Below are positions 22,521-30,710 of a stretch of 64,000 bases of DNA, one piece after another (position 1 is the stretch's first letter; each line of letters opens with the position of its first letter). Source of the stretch: Psychromonas sp. L1A2 (GTDB taxonomy: Bacteria > Pseudomonadota > Gammaproteobacteria > Enterobacterales > Psychromonadaceae); assembly GCF_009828855.1 (NCBI RefSeq), contig NZ_WUAG01000002.1, positions 558,001-622,000 on the forward strand. Reading direction: 5' to 3'. The translations under genes and the position numbers were made by a program. Below the pieces are notes generated by a model. That model was not told the origin of the DNA and did not search any database. It worked only from the letters and a program-made list of their open reading frames with translations.

Positions 22521-22637
22521 TTGCACTTACGAAAACAGTAGTTAATGTTAAGAAAATGCAAAGGGTGAGTGTTGAGTCTCCAGTGTGCAAAGCTTTGTGA
22601 TATTATTTTCAATAAATAATAATGCTATGAGTAAATA

Positions 22638-23759
22638 ATGTTAATTCCAATAGACTCTAATAAAATTTCAAACTTCAGGGATTTAATTAACTCTAATTCA
22701 AATTTTATCTTTGAAAAGTACCAAAATAAAAATGGTAAAAATTTATTTAACTTAGTTTGTTCATGCATGGATTGGCTAACTGTTTCTGTAAGACACCTAG
22801 AAAGCCAACCAGAGAAAAGTGATAATATTGACACTAGAGCAATGCAAATGTTCTCATTAATATCATCTATTGACCTTGTTTCTGAATCTATCTTTCAACT
22901 TCACAGAGTATTCATTAATCCCAAAACACTTCCTTTTCCAAATGATAGAGAATGCTTCAAAAATAGGCTTTTTGATAACGAAGATGATAATACCTATTTC
23001 AAATCAATTAGAGCATGCTTTGGAGCACACCCAGTAAACTTAAAAAATACAGATAGTAGACGGTTTGCAAGCTGGCCTTTTGATAGCCACATGTCTAATA
23101 GTGAATTAACAGTCCACCTTTATAGCAATAAAGTTGGGGAATCAGATTTAACTATGCATTTAAATTCACAGGAATTAATTCAGTTCCTAATCAAACGATA
23201 TAATTACCTTGATGTAATATCATCTGAAATAAATATAATTTTTAAAGAGTTTAAAAAAAGCTTATGTACAAAGATTATTCACGATAAAACTGAACCTCTT
23301 GAAATGTTATACGGACTAAAAGAAGAATCTAAACTTAGGCTTAATAATGATTATTACAATGGGATAATTAACGATCTAATTATTATTTTTGAAACTAATG
23401 TTTGTGATATACAACTAAAAGAAATCGAATCAGATTATAAAGAGTCTTTGAAACCTTTAATTGCAGAAATTAAATATAATTTACAAAATATGCTAATTAA
23501 TGATTTATTAAACAGCAAGATTTTATCTCCTAAATCAGAATTAGTGAAAGAATTAAGCTATGAATTAGGAAAGTTTTATTCTTGGGTTTACAGCACGAAA
23601 AATGATCCACTTGTAGATTATTATTTAAAAAGATTTAATACATCAAGCAATAATAAATACAATTTCTCTGTTCATGATTCAAACAATTTACTCTCTTTAA
23701 AAGTAAAACTAATGCTGAGTAAACACCACCAGAGTATGGATATTAATACTCTGGAATAG
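22638..23759 (+). CDS. Orphan protein with HEPN-like motif, function unknown
   Basis: A 373-residue, helix-rich, cytoplasmic-looking protein, no signal peptide or membrane segment. Its codon use is noticeably more AT-rich than that of the housekeeping genes, suggesting transfer. Residues 121-135 read YFKSIRACFGAHPVN with R125 and H131. This Rx5H pattern sits within the Rx4-6H range of HEPN RNases, with a helix before it and HP after it. Conserved-looking WLTVSVRHLE (residues ~46-55) and RRFASWPF (residues 142-149) flank it. I did not recognise the family. A HEPN-type RNase or an uncharacterised defence-related protein is possible, but this rests on one short motif. It is bracketed by inverted diverged repeats and has no partner gene. 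Confidence 0.6.
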   Translation: MLIPIDSNKISNFRDLINSNSNFIFEKYQNKNGKNLFNLVCSCMDWLTVSVRHLESQPEKSDNIDTRAMQMFSLISSIDLVSESIFQLHRVFINPKTLPFPNDRECFKNRLFDNEDDNTYFKSIRACFGAHPVNLKNTDSRRFASWPFDSHMSNSELTVHLYSNKVGESDLTMHLNSQELIQFLIKRYNYLDVISSEINIIFKEFKKSLCTKIIHDKTEPLEMLYGLKEESKLRLNNDYYNGIINDLIIIFETNVCDIQLKEIESDYKESLKPLIAEIKYNLQNMLINDLLNSKILSPKSELVKELSYELGKFYSWVYSTKNDPLVDYYLKRFNTSSNNKYNFSVHDSNNLLSLKVKLMLSKHHQSMDINTLE

Positions 23760-23791
23760 TTAAATATATAACCATTACTTAAAGTGGCTAC

Positions 23792-23826
23792 ATCAAACTC
23801 CCATCTCGTTTTCTGAATCAATAACT
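23792..23826. repeat. Direct repeat, left copy
   Basis: It shares ATCAAACTCCC and TCTGAATCAATAACT with 24080-24116 in the same orientation, separated by a 9-11 base variable middle. The two copies bracket the repeat block at 23823-24060. Confidence 0.75.
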
Positions 23827-24060
23827 GCCTTTAGCAAGCTAAGGCAGGGATGCCGTTGCTAGCTCATTTCGAGACATGGATGTCGAGTATGAGCGATGCG
23901 TAAAGAAGGCTGTTATTTATTCAGATTAAAAAACGAATTGGGTGCCAGTCTTTTTGCTTACTTTATTCTTCTGGTAAGAAAAAGTATGTCGCCGACAGGG
24001 CGAAAATACTACTAAGAAATATTAAAGTGCCACGATGAGCGTAGACGAACCAAAGCTAAA
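23823..24060 (+). repeat. Diverged flanking repeat, downstream copy
   Basis: Plus-strand partner of 22261-22520. It fills the 348 bp gap between the orphan gene and the DUF1826 gene and is bracketed by the direct repeats at 23792 and 24080. It includes a small inverted pair (GCAAGCTAAGGCAGGGATGC region) and the ordered matches listed for the other copy. No complete ORF is present. Confidence 0.6.
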
Positions 24061-24079
24061 AAATGCTCAATACAAATGT

Positions 24080-24116
24080 ATCAAACTCCCTACTTCATTT
24101 GTCTGAATCAATAACT
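24080..24116. repeat. Direct repeat, right copy, at the 3' end of the DUF1826 gene
   Basis: Second copy of the direct repeat at 23792-23826. Its right part contains the stop codon and last codons of the DUF1826 gene, so the left copy is a duplicate of that gene end. Confidence 0.75.
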
Positions 24117-24794
24117 AAAATCAAGTGTCAATATCAAACGTCGTTCATCTGATGTTAACGCAGGAGATCGATGTACCAGTCCTGCTTGTTCATTTCCTTC
24201 CCAATGTTCGCCTTTTAATAAAGCGACATCACCACAATTAAGTTGTTGTATATCATTTTTATTTTGATATATCCCAGATTCACTATCGGATTTTCCGTTA
24301 CTTCCCCTGCCTAGTTTTTCTCTATCCGCCACTTGGTGAGGTAACCATTCTGTGCCGACACCTTGAAAGGTTGTTATTAAACGACAAGGTACGTTATCGA
24401 CATGAAACTTGGGGCACATCGCGCTATCAACTACGGTTAAACGCAATCCAACACGCTTAAGTTCAAACAAACAACAAAACATCTCCACCAGCTCAGCAAT
24501 GTTTTCACTGAGTTCGTGCATTTCAGCCCCTAACGATTCGCTAATGCTCTCTAGTACACTTTGCGGTGAGACAGTCATCGACGCTTTAAACCTTGGTTTT
24601 TCTGTTAAAAAAATACTGACAGAATCTGATAATGTTGATGATAATGGACGCTGCCAAATAGCCATATTCACATCTGCTCGATAGATATCAGTAAAAATGT
24701 GAGGCTCATTGCCCTGAATGGAGTGTCGAACTTTTGTTACTTGCTCACAGCAGGTATCAATATCGAGAGTGTAGTCAGAGTTTGTCACGTTCAT
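24108..24794 (-). CDS. DUF1826 family protein, likely zinc-starvation linked
   Basis: A 228-residue protein without a signal peptide. The central MCPKFHVDNVPCRLITTFQG and GTEWLPHQ are the hallmark segment of DUF1826. His, Cys and Asp in this block could bind metal. A C-terminal GDVALLKGEHW and LVHRSP resemble an oxygenase-like double-stranded beta-helix end. DUF1826 genes are known to occur in Zur-controlled zinc loci of proteobacteria. Here an 18 bp Zur-type palindrome lies about 150 bases upstream, supporting that regulation. The biochemical function is not known. The 3' end overlaps a direct repeat. Confidence 0.8.
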   Translation of the reverse strand: MNVTNSDYTLDIDTCCEQVTKVRHSIQGNEPHIFTDIYRADVNMAIWQRPLSSTLSDSVSIFLTEKPRFKASMTVSPQSVLESISESLGAEMHELSENIAELVEMFCCLFELKRVGLRLTVVDSAMCPKFHVDNVPCRLITTFQGVGTEWLPHQVADREKLGRGSNGKSDSESGIYQNKNDIQQLNCGDVALLKGEHWEGNEQAGLVHRSPALTSDERRLILTLDFSY

Positions 24795-24921
24795 ACTTGT
24801 TCCTATGCAGAAATGGATCTTGTCATGTTATCCAATGGACTTTGCCATGTAACATTTCAACTTAATTTAATAGTCAGTGATCGAGGCTTGGTTTATCTCT
24901 TTTTATAAAAAAGAGTTAAAT

Positions 24922-24946
24922 CAATTTAATTATATCAATTAAATTG
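24922..24946. promoter_or_regulatory. Inverted repeat next to the Zur-like box
   Basis: Perfect 10-base arms CAATTTAATT (24922-24931) and AATTAAATTG (24937-24946) with a 5-base spacer, touching the Zur-like palindrome. It may be a second operator or simply AT-rich promoter sequence of the DUF1826 gene. Confidence 0.35.
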
Positions 24947-24963
24947 TTATGTTATAACATAAC
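24946..24963. promoter_or_regulatory. Zur-like operator palindrome
   Basis: GTTATGTTATAACATAAC is a perfect 18 bp palindrome. It closely resembles published proteobacterial Zur sites of the 18 bp type (GATATGTTATAACATATC and GTAATGTAATAACATTAC) and shares the ATGTTAT half with the longer enteric site. It lies upstream of the DUF1826 gene, a family known from zinc regulons. Confidence 0.7.
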
Positions 24964-25846
24964 CTTATAAAAAGCATTATCCTGAGCAAAGTAAACTTTG
25001 TCAATAGAGGGTATGTTTAAGGAAGATGGATTAATGATTTGGGATATGGCCATAAAGCAACTTGGATTCAAACAATAAGAAAAGTGAAATAATCTTTGAG
25101 TTCAGTCATAGGTGAATAACTTTACTTGGATAGAAGCGAGTCTCCCCACACAAGGAAAATCAAAGCGAATAACATTCAAACCAATAAGCTCGACACAGAA
25201 CCAATACAGAAAACCCCACGGCTCACCCAAACAGAGGAATAAATTACTTAACACTTATTTTTCAGCACAATATAACCAACAAAAAACTAGATAAAACATT
25301 AAATAACGCTTAGTTATTTGACGAGTAATTTATTCATTATTTTGAATACTTTAATAAGGAACGTTAATCAAGCTGCACCAAAAATGAACAATCTAAATAA
25401 AAAACACGCCACAAAGGTGCAAATATAAAGGTTTTTTAAATTTAAGATTAAAAATGACAATTAATTAAAAAACCAAATTGACGTTTTTAACTGTTTATTT
25501 ATTTTTAGTAAAAAATAGAGAAAAAAATACAACAAAACAAAAAACTCTCCATCATATTCAAAATAAACAACAACAGAATAATAAACTACAATTCAACCAT
25601 AAATAAGCATTATAGACTAAAGCAAAACTGCTAGAGTAATTGATAGCAAAATAACATTTACTAAGATGAGAAGTGCTTTAGATAAATTAATTAAAATTCT
25701 GTGTGTTGGCATATAACCTGCTATATCAGACTAGCTAGTCTAATTATTTTGATGCATTATTATTTGAATCTAAGCATGATTAAAACAGTGCAACTGAGCC
25801 GTTAGGCAATAATAAAATAAACTCTACTACCAATGGGAATATCAAT
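24964..25846. other. Long intergenic region upstream of dgcN, with palindrome
   Basis: An 883 bp AT-rich gap. A 60-codon open frame at 25112 has poor composition and no ribosome binding site, so I do not call it. A perfect 14 bp palindrome AGACTAGCTAGTCT occupies 25728-25741, about 105 bases before the dgcN start, and could be an operator for the D-amino-acid genes. Nothing else is recognisable. Confidence 0.45.
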
Positions 25847-26851
25847 ATGGAAATTAAAAAACCTTACTTATTATTTTTAGGCGATGCACAAGATCCTCTA
25901 GCAGCTAAAGTTGCACAAGGCATCAAACAATGGCATCCAGAATACTGTGCTGGTCAATTCCGTATGGAAGATTGTAAAGCAGACTGTGGTTTAACAGACA
26001 TGGATATTGCACAAGCAAAAGCTGCGGGCGTTAAAACATTAGTGATTGGTGTTGCTAACCGTGGTGGCATTATTTCAGATAATTGGTTAACTATCTTAAA
26101 AGAAGCATTAGAAGCCGGTATGGATTTAGCATCGGGCTTACATAACAAGTTAACTGATATTAAAGAACTTAAAGAATTAGCTGATAGCTTAGGTCGTAAC
26201 TTATTTGATGTTCGCTTCCCAACACAAACATTCCCAGTTGCAAGCGGCTTAAAACGCTCTGGTAAACGTGTATTACAAGTAGGTACAGACTGCTCAGTGG
26301 GCAAAATGTACACCGCGTTAGCACTTGAAAAAGAAATGCTAGCACAAGGTATGAAAACAAGTTTCCGTGCAACGGGCCAAACAGGTATTTTGATTAGTGG
26401 TTCAGGTGTCAGTATTGATGCTGTTGTGGCTGACTTTATTGCTGGTGCTGTTGAAACTATTGCACCTGCAAACGATGCAGATCATTGGGACGTTATTGAA
26501 GGTCAAGGTTCATTATTCCATGCTTCATTCTCAGGTGTAACAGCAGGTCTTATCCACGGTTCACAAGCTGATGCATTGGTATTATGTCACGAGCCAACAC
26601 GTGAACATATGCGTGGCTTACCAACTTACCCACTTCCAGACTTAAAAACATGTATGGAACTTAACTTAACAATGGCGCGCATTACTAACCCAGCTGTTAA
26701 GTTTGTTGGTATTTCGGTTAATACTTCACAACTGTCTGAAGCTGAAGCTGCAGAATACTTAGCAAAAGTTGAAGCAGAATTTAACCTGCCAGCAGTTGAC
26801 CCATTCCGTGAAGGCGTTAGTCGTATTGTTGAAGCATTAGCAAAAATTTAA
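25847..26851 (+). CDS. dgcN: DgcN-type (DUF1611) D-glutamate N-acetyltransferase
   Basis: A 334-residue protein of the DUF1611 family. The P-loop-like motif GTDCSVGKMYTALAL is near residue 146, followed by a substrate region with GQTGILISGSGVSIDAVVADF and EGQGSLFHASFSG. In marine gammaproteobacteria DgcN N-acetylates D-glutamate as the first step of a D-Glu catabolic route with DgcA. Here the racemase gene follows after 10 bases, and a D-amino-acid transaminase gene follows that, so the context agrees. Older annotation would call it an EBNA-1-like or P-loop protein. Cytoplasmic; start supported by a full-length N terminus. Confidence 0.82.
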   Translation: MEIKKPYLLFLGDAQDPLAAKVAQGIKQWHPEYCAGQFRMEDCKADCGLTDMDIAQAKAAGVKTLVIGVANRGGIISDNWLTILKEALEAGMDLASGLHNKLTDIKELKELADSLGRNLFDVRFPTQTFPVASGLKRSGKRVLQVGTDCSVGKMYTALALEKEMLAQGMKTSFRATGQTGILISGSGVSIDAVVADFIAGAVETIAPANDADHWDVIEGQGSLFHASFSGVTAGLIHGSQADALVLCHEPTREHMRGLPTYPLPDLKTCMELNLTMARITNPAVKFVGISVNTSQLSEAEAAEYLAKVEAEFNLPAVDPFREGVSRIVEALAKI

Positions 26852-26861
26852 GGGCTGAATA

Positions 26862-27839
26862 ATGAAGGTTAACCTACTAGACGAAAGCTGGCTTATTGAA
26901 GGATCTTTTACTATTTCTCGAGGTAGTAGAACCCATGCCAATGTTGTTGTAGTTGAACTGCAACAAGGTGAACATACTGGTCGTGGAGAATGCGTTCCCT
27001 ATGCTCGCTATGATGAATCAATCGAGTCAGTGATCGCTGAACTGGCGGCTTTAGAAGACAAGATAGTAGCCGGGTTAACCCGACAAGAAATGCAATCCTT
27101 ATTACCCGCAGGCGCTGCACGTAATGCATTAGATTGCGCCTACTGGGATTTAGCTTGCAAACAATCAGGCCAACGTATTTGGCAACAGCTTGAAGTTGCA
27201 CAGCCTGAATCAGTCATTACTGCGTTCACATTATCTTTAGACACACCAGAACGAATGAAAGCAGCGGCAATAAAAAATGCACACAGACCATTGCTCAAGT
27301 TAAAACTTGCAGGTGAAGGTGATGTGGAACGTGTTGCAGCTGTTCGCGAAGGTTCGCCTAATGCACGTATTATCGTAGATGCAAATGAAGGTTGGAATGA
27401 AGCACAATATTTAGAGATGGTGCCTGAGCTCGTAAAATTAAATGTTGAAATGATTGAACAGCCTTTTCCGGCAAGTGATGATGCGGCTCTAGCCCATTTA
27501 CCTCGACCAATCACACTTTGTGCCGATGAGTCTTGCCATGATAGCAGTAGCTTAAAAAATATTATTGGTCGCTACGACATGATCAATATTAAGCTGGATA
27601 AAACCGGTGGTTTAACAGAAGCCATCGCTTTAAAAGAAGAAGCTGAGAAAGCAGGATTACAGGTTATGGTTGGCTGCATGGTTGCAACATCGCTTGCAAT
27701 GGCACCTGCTTTTATCGTTGCGCAAAATGTTCAAATTGTTGATCTTGATGGGCCATTATTACTGGCTGAAGATCGTCAATCAGGCATCCAATTTGATGAA
27801 AGTCTAATGAATGTTTACCAAGCAGCGCTTTGGGGTTAA
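26862..27839 (+). CDS. dgcA: DgcA-type N-acetyl-D-glutamate racemase (enolase superfamily)
   Basis: A 325-residue muconate-lactonizing subgroup enolase-superfamily enzyme. The catalytic pattern is visible in order: KLKLAGEGD (first Lys pair, residues ~148-150), IIVDANEGW (Asp ligand), MIEQPFP (Glu ligand), CADESC (Asp ligand) and NIKLDKTGGLTEA (second catalytic Lys). The fold is that of L-Ala-D/L-Glu epimerases, so that function is the main alternative. Position directly after dgcN with a 10-base gap argues for racemisation of N-acetyl-D-Glu to N-acetyl-L-Glu, whose deacetylation would give L-Glu. No deacetylase gene is in the cluster; an ArgE-type enzyme elsewhere could serve. Confidence 0.82.
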   Translation: MKVNLLDESWLIEGSFTISRGSRTHANVVVVELQQGEHTGRGECVPYARYDESIESVIAELAALEDKIVAGLTRQEMQSLLPAGAARNALDCAYWDLACKQSGQRIWQQLEVAQPESVITAFTLSLDTPERMKAAAIKNAHRPLLKLKLAGEGDVERVAAVREGSPNARIIVDANEGWNEAQYLEMVPELVKLNVEMIEQPFPASDDAALAHLPRPITLCADESCHDSSSLKNIIGRYDMINIKLDKTGGLTEAIALKEEAEKAGLQVMVGCMVATSLAMAPAFIVAQNVQIVDLDGPLLLAEDRQSGIQFDESLMNVYQAALWG

Positions 27840-27934
27840 TTCATTAACAAGAACCCAAATTTTAAGTTAATGAATTTAGGTTATCTATTTTATAAATAGC
27901 GAGAATCAGATTATCGCTATATTACGAGGATTAA

Positions 27935-28795
27935 ATGATGGGACGTATTGTCTACCTAGATGGTCAGTATCTTAAAGAAGATGAAGCTAAGGTTTCTATT
28001 TTCGATCGTGGTTTTCTTTTTGGCGATGCCGTTTATGAAGTAACGGCGGTGATTAATGGTAAATTAGTCGACAACGAAGGCCACATGATTCGCTTACAGC
28101 GTTCATGTAATGAATTACAAATAGCATTACCTGTAACACTAGCAGAAATCACCAACATTCAAAAAGAGCTCATTAAAAAGAATACGCTTAATGAAGGCGG
28201 TATTTATTTACAAATCAGCCGTGGCTCTGCTGGCGATCGTGACTTTGGTTACCCTGAAAATGTGAAGCCGACATTAGTGTTATTCACTCAAGCGCGTGAG
28301 CTATTAAATAGTCCAAAAGCAACGAAAGGCATGAAAGTGATTACTACTGAAGATATTCGTTGGAAACGCCGAGATATCAAAACAGTGGGTCTACTTGCTC
28401 CATGTATGGCTAAACAAGGTGCCATCGAAAAACAAGTTGATGACGCGTGGTTAGTTGAAGATGGTTACATCACTGAAGGCAGTTCAAATAATGCTTATAT
28501 TGTGACGCAAGACGGTGTGTTAGTAACACGTCCATTAAGTAATGACATTTTGCACGGTATTACACGTAAGGCATTACTTGAACTTGCAGAAAAAGAAAGT
28601 ATCAAAATTGAAGAACGTTTATTTACGGCTGAAGAAGCGTATCAAGCGGCTGAAGCATTTGTTAGTTCAGCAACCACTTTTGTATGGCCTGTGATTGAAA
28701 TTGATGGTCACACTATCGGTGATGGTAAACCAGGTAATGTAGCGAAGAAATTGCGTGAGATTTACATTGAATTAGCAACAAAAACAGCTGAATAA
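27935..28795 (+). CDS. dat: D-amino-acid aminotransferase, PLP fold type IV
   Basis: A 286-residue class IV aminotransferase. Marks are GRIVYLDGQYLKEDEAKVSIFDRGFLFGDAVYE (shown here in part as FDRGFLFGDAVYE), the PLP lysine in RWKRRDIKTVG (residue ~148), EGSSNNAYIV (PLP phosphate loop) and LHGITRKALLELA. Family enzymes move the amino group of D-amino acids to 2-oxoglutarate, making D-Glu. The gene lies 95 bases after dgcA on the same strand. It would thus feed D-Glu into DgcN/DgcA and let the cell use several D-amino acids. Branched-chain or aminodeoxychorismate activity is an alternative within this fold, less likely in this context. A terminator follows. Confidence 0.82.
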   Translation: MMGRIVYLDGQYLKEDEAKVSIFDRGFLFGDAVYEVTAVINGKLVDNEGHMIRLQRSCNELQIALPVTLAEITNIQKELIKKNTLNEGGIYLQISRGSAGDRDFGYPENVKPTLVLFTQARELLNSPKATKGMKVITTEDIRWKRRDIKTVGLLAPCMAKQGAIEKQVDDAWLVEDGYITEGSSNNAYIVTQDGVLVTRPLSNDILHGITRKALLELAEKESIKIEERLFTAEEAYQAAEAFVSSATTFVWPVIEIDGHTIGDGKPGNVAKKLREIYIELATKTAE

Positions 28796-28927
28796 GATGA
28801 GTTAAGTGTTTTATTAAAAACGTTATTCTCTAAAAACAGTTAACTAAGCACAAATAAGTAAGTACAAGTAAGTAAGCGCAAGCTTAAAGCGCTTAAGTAA
28901 TTGTTGTACCAAAAAATCAATATTATG

Positions 28928-28957
28928 AAAGGCAAATAGAAGTCACTATTTGCCTTT
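28928..28957. terminator. Bidirectional terminator between dat and the esterase gene
   Basis: A 12 bp stem (28928-28939 with 28946-28957) with loop AAGTCA, followed by T-runs on the plus strand. The stem ends directly at the last codon of the convergent esterase gene. Confidence 0.85.
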
Positions 28958-29842
28958 TTATTTGTTTTTTACACCTTTAAAAAATGCATCGATATCAGAC
29001 GCAACATTCACTTCATTTGCAAACCACGGATGTAACTTCATTAACACTTTTATGTGTGTTATTTCCTGCCCGTAGACTAACGTCTCAACAGTATCCCCGT
29101 TTGCAGTCAGAGCCTCTTCCATTAGTTTTTGATTAAAGAGACCTACCGTAGTATCGCCTTCGGAGTGAATAAGCAATGCGGGTGGTTCATTACCGTTGAC
29201 ATGATGTTGAATTTTCATATCATCGAAATTTTCTTCACCAAAAACATCAATATACTCTTGCGCTTTAGGCGTGAAATTATACGGGCCAGCAATTCCTGCT
29301 ACGGCTTTTATAATTGATGTTGATTTATTCTCCACCGCTAAATATTGGTCATTAAATGCGACCATAGCTGCAATATAAGCACCGGCAGAATGTCCCGTAA
29401 CGAACATATTTTTAACATCCCCACCAAACTCGGACACATTGTCATTTACCCATGCCACCGCTTTCGCACCATCTTTCACAAACGTTGGATATTTTGCTGC
29501 CGGGTAAAGTGTGTAATTAGGGATCACAACAACGTAGCCTTTTTTCACAAAGCTATCGGCCACAAAGGTAAAGTAAGCTTTGTCTCCCCAACTCCAACCG
29601 CCTCCGTAAAAAAATATAATGACAGGACGCTTAGTATTGTCTTTCCAATCGGCGTTGCTATAAATATCAAGCTTTAAGCCTTTGTTAGTATCAAAAACGA
29701 TGTCTTTTTGTACGCTCATATTTGACAATAATGAAACACCAGTATTGAGTATGTTAAGCCCAGTCACGGTGCTGTCTTTTATGAATGCAAAAACTAGAAC
29801 CGCAACAGGAATGAGTGCAATAACTATTAATATTCTTTTCAA
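28958..29842 (-). CDS. Alpha/beta hydrolase, membrane-anchored or exported esterase
   Basis: A 294-residue protein with an N-terminal hydrophobic segment (residues 4-22) that is either an uncleaved anchor or a signal peptide. The oxyanion motif FFYGGGWSWG (an HGGGW variant with Tyr for His) is near residue 77. The nucleophile serine is in VTGHSAGAY, the acid is in LIHSEGDTTV and the histidine in EITHIKVL. This is the hormone-sensitive-lipase/BD-FAE-like carboxylesterase pattern. Action at the periplasmic face is inferred from the N terminus. The substrate is unknown. It is a single gene. Confidence 0.82.
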   Translation of the reverse strand: MKRILIVIALIPVAVLVFAFIKDSTVTGLNILNTGVSLLSNMSVQKDIVFDTNKGLKLDIYSNADWKDNTKRPVIIFFYGGGWSWGDKAYFTFVADSFVKKGYVVVIPNYTLYPAAKYPTFVKDGAKAVAWVNDNVSEFGGDVKNMFVTGHSAGAYIAAMVAFNDQYLAVENKSTSIIKAVAGIAGPYNFTPKAQEYIDVFGEENFDDMKIQHHVNGNEPPALLIHSEGDTTVGLFNQKLMEEALTANGDTVETLVYGQEITHIKVLMKLHPWFANEVNVASDIDAFFKGVKNK

Positions 29843-29976
29843 TCGACGCTCATCTTTTTATTGGTAAATAGGTTATTACGGTTATAACGTCACTTAGATC
29901 ATAACTTAGATCGAACTGAGTTCATTATTAACATCATAACGAAAATAAGAAAGCAGCTAAAAATAACATCATGAAA

Positions 29977-30600
29977 TCACACGTTATAGCGATCATTACG
30001 GTGATTTAATGCGATGATCACATTCAACACCACCCCACATCCTATCGATAACACTAACTGATAAAACGATACGACAGATAATGAAATTAACATAATGGTC
30101 AAATCGGCTCCCATTAATAACCACCCTGCTTTAATCGAATACTTGTCTTGTAGATATAAAGCTAAAATATTGAATCCGCCTAAACTGGCTTTATGGCGAA
30201 ATAAAATAATAAACCCGACACCAAACAGAAAGCCGCCAAAGATAGCTGCATAAACTGCATTGAGCGATTGGATATCAATAAACTTGCCGTGTAACGATGA
30301 GAATGTTGATACAAGGAATACCGCTACGAAGGTTTTGAGGGTAAATATCCAGCCCATGCGACGAAGTGCGAAGTAATAAAAGGGTAAATTAATAAGAAAA
30401 AATACCAAACCAAATTGAATGTCGAGCTTGTAGTGAATTAAAAGTGATAAGCCAGCCGTACCACCCGTTAAAAGACCCGCATGCTTTAAAAAAACAACAC
30501 CAAAAGACACTAAACTGGTGCCGATTAATATTGCCATTGCATCTTCAAACCATCGATGGCGGGTTAATATTTCTATTTTATTTAATGCAGAATCTGACAT
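29977..30600 (-). CDS. YitT family (DUF161) membrane protein
   Basis: A 207-residue integral membrane protein with about five hydrophobic segments and the family-typical GTSLVSFGVVFLKHAGLLTGGTAG (shown in part: LLTGGTAGLSLL) and FRHKASLGGFNILALYLQDKY regions. It lacks the C-terminal DUF2179 domain of the longer Gram-positive members, as is usual in gammaproteobacteria. Transport function is often assumed but not established. The gene is alone, followed by an esterase gene on the same strand with a 134 bp gap. Confidence 0.82.
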   Translation of the reverse strand: MSDSALNKIEILTRHRWFEDAMAILIGTSLVSFGVVFLKHAGLLTGGTAGLSLLIHYKLDIQFGLVFFLINLPFYYFALRRMGWIFTLKTFVAVFLVSTFSSLHGKFIDIQSLNAVYAAIFGGFLFGVGFIILFRHKASLGGFNILALYLQDKYSIKAGWLLMGADLTIMLISLSVVSFYQLVLSIGCGVVLNVIIALNHRNDRYNV

Positions 30601-30710
30601 AAAAACAATATCCTTTTATTAAGTTGTCAGTTATTTATTAGGTCGACGATACAATCAGTGAACCCATTAAAAAGGGAATTAATGAACGAGTACAAAAATG
30701 ACTCAATACT

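Noticed and set aside
22261-24060. Inverted blocks as integron attC sites around a cassette
   Set aside because: They are longer than usual attC sites, are not in the same orientation as cassette ends should be, and I could not find paired core sites; no integrase is present.
25112-25294. 60-codon plus-strand frame upstream of dgcN
   Set aside because: The composition is biased by AT-rich intergenic DNA, there is no ribosome binding site and no recognisable family.
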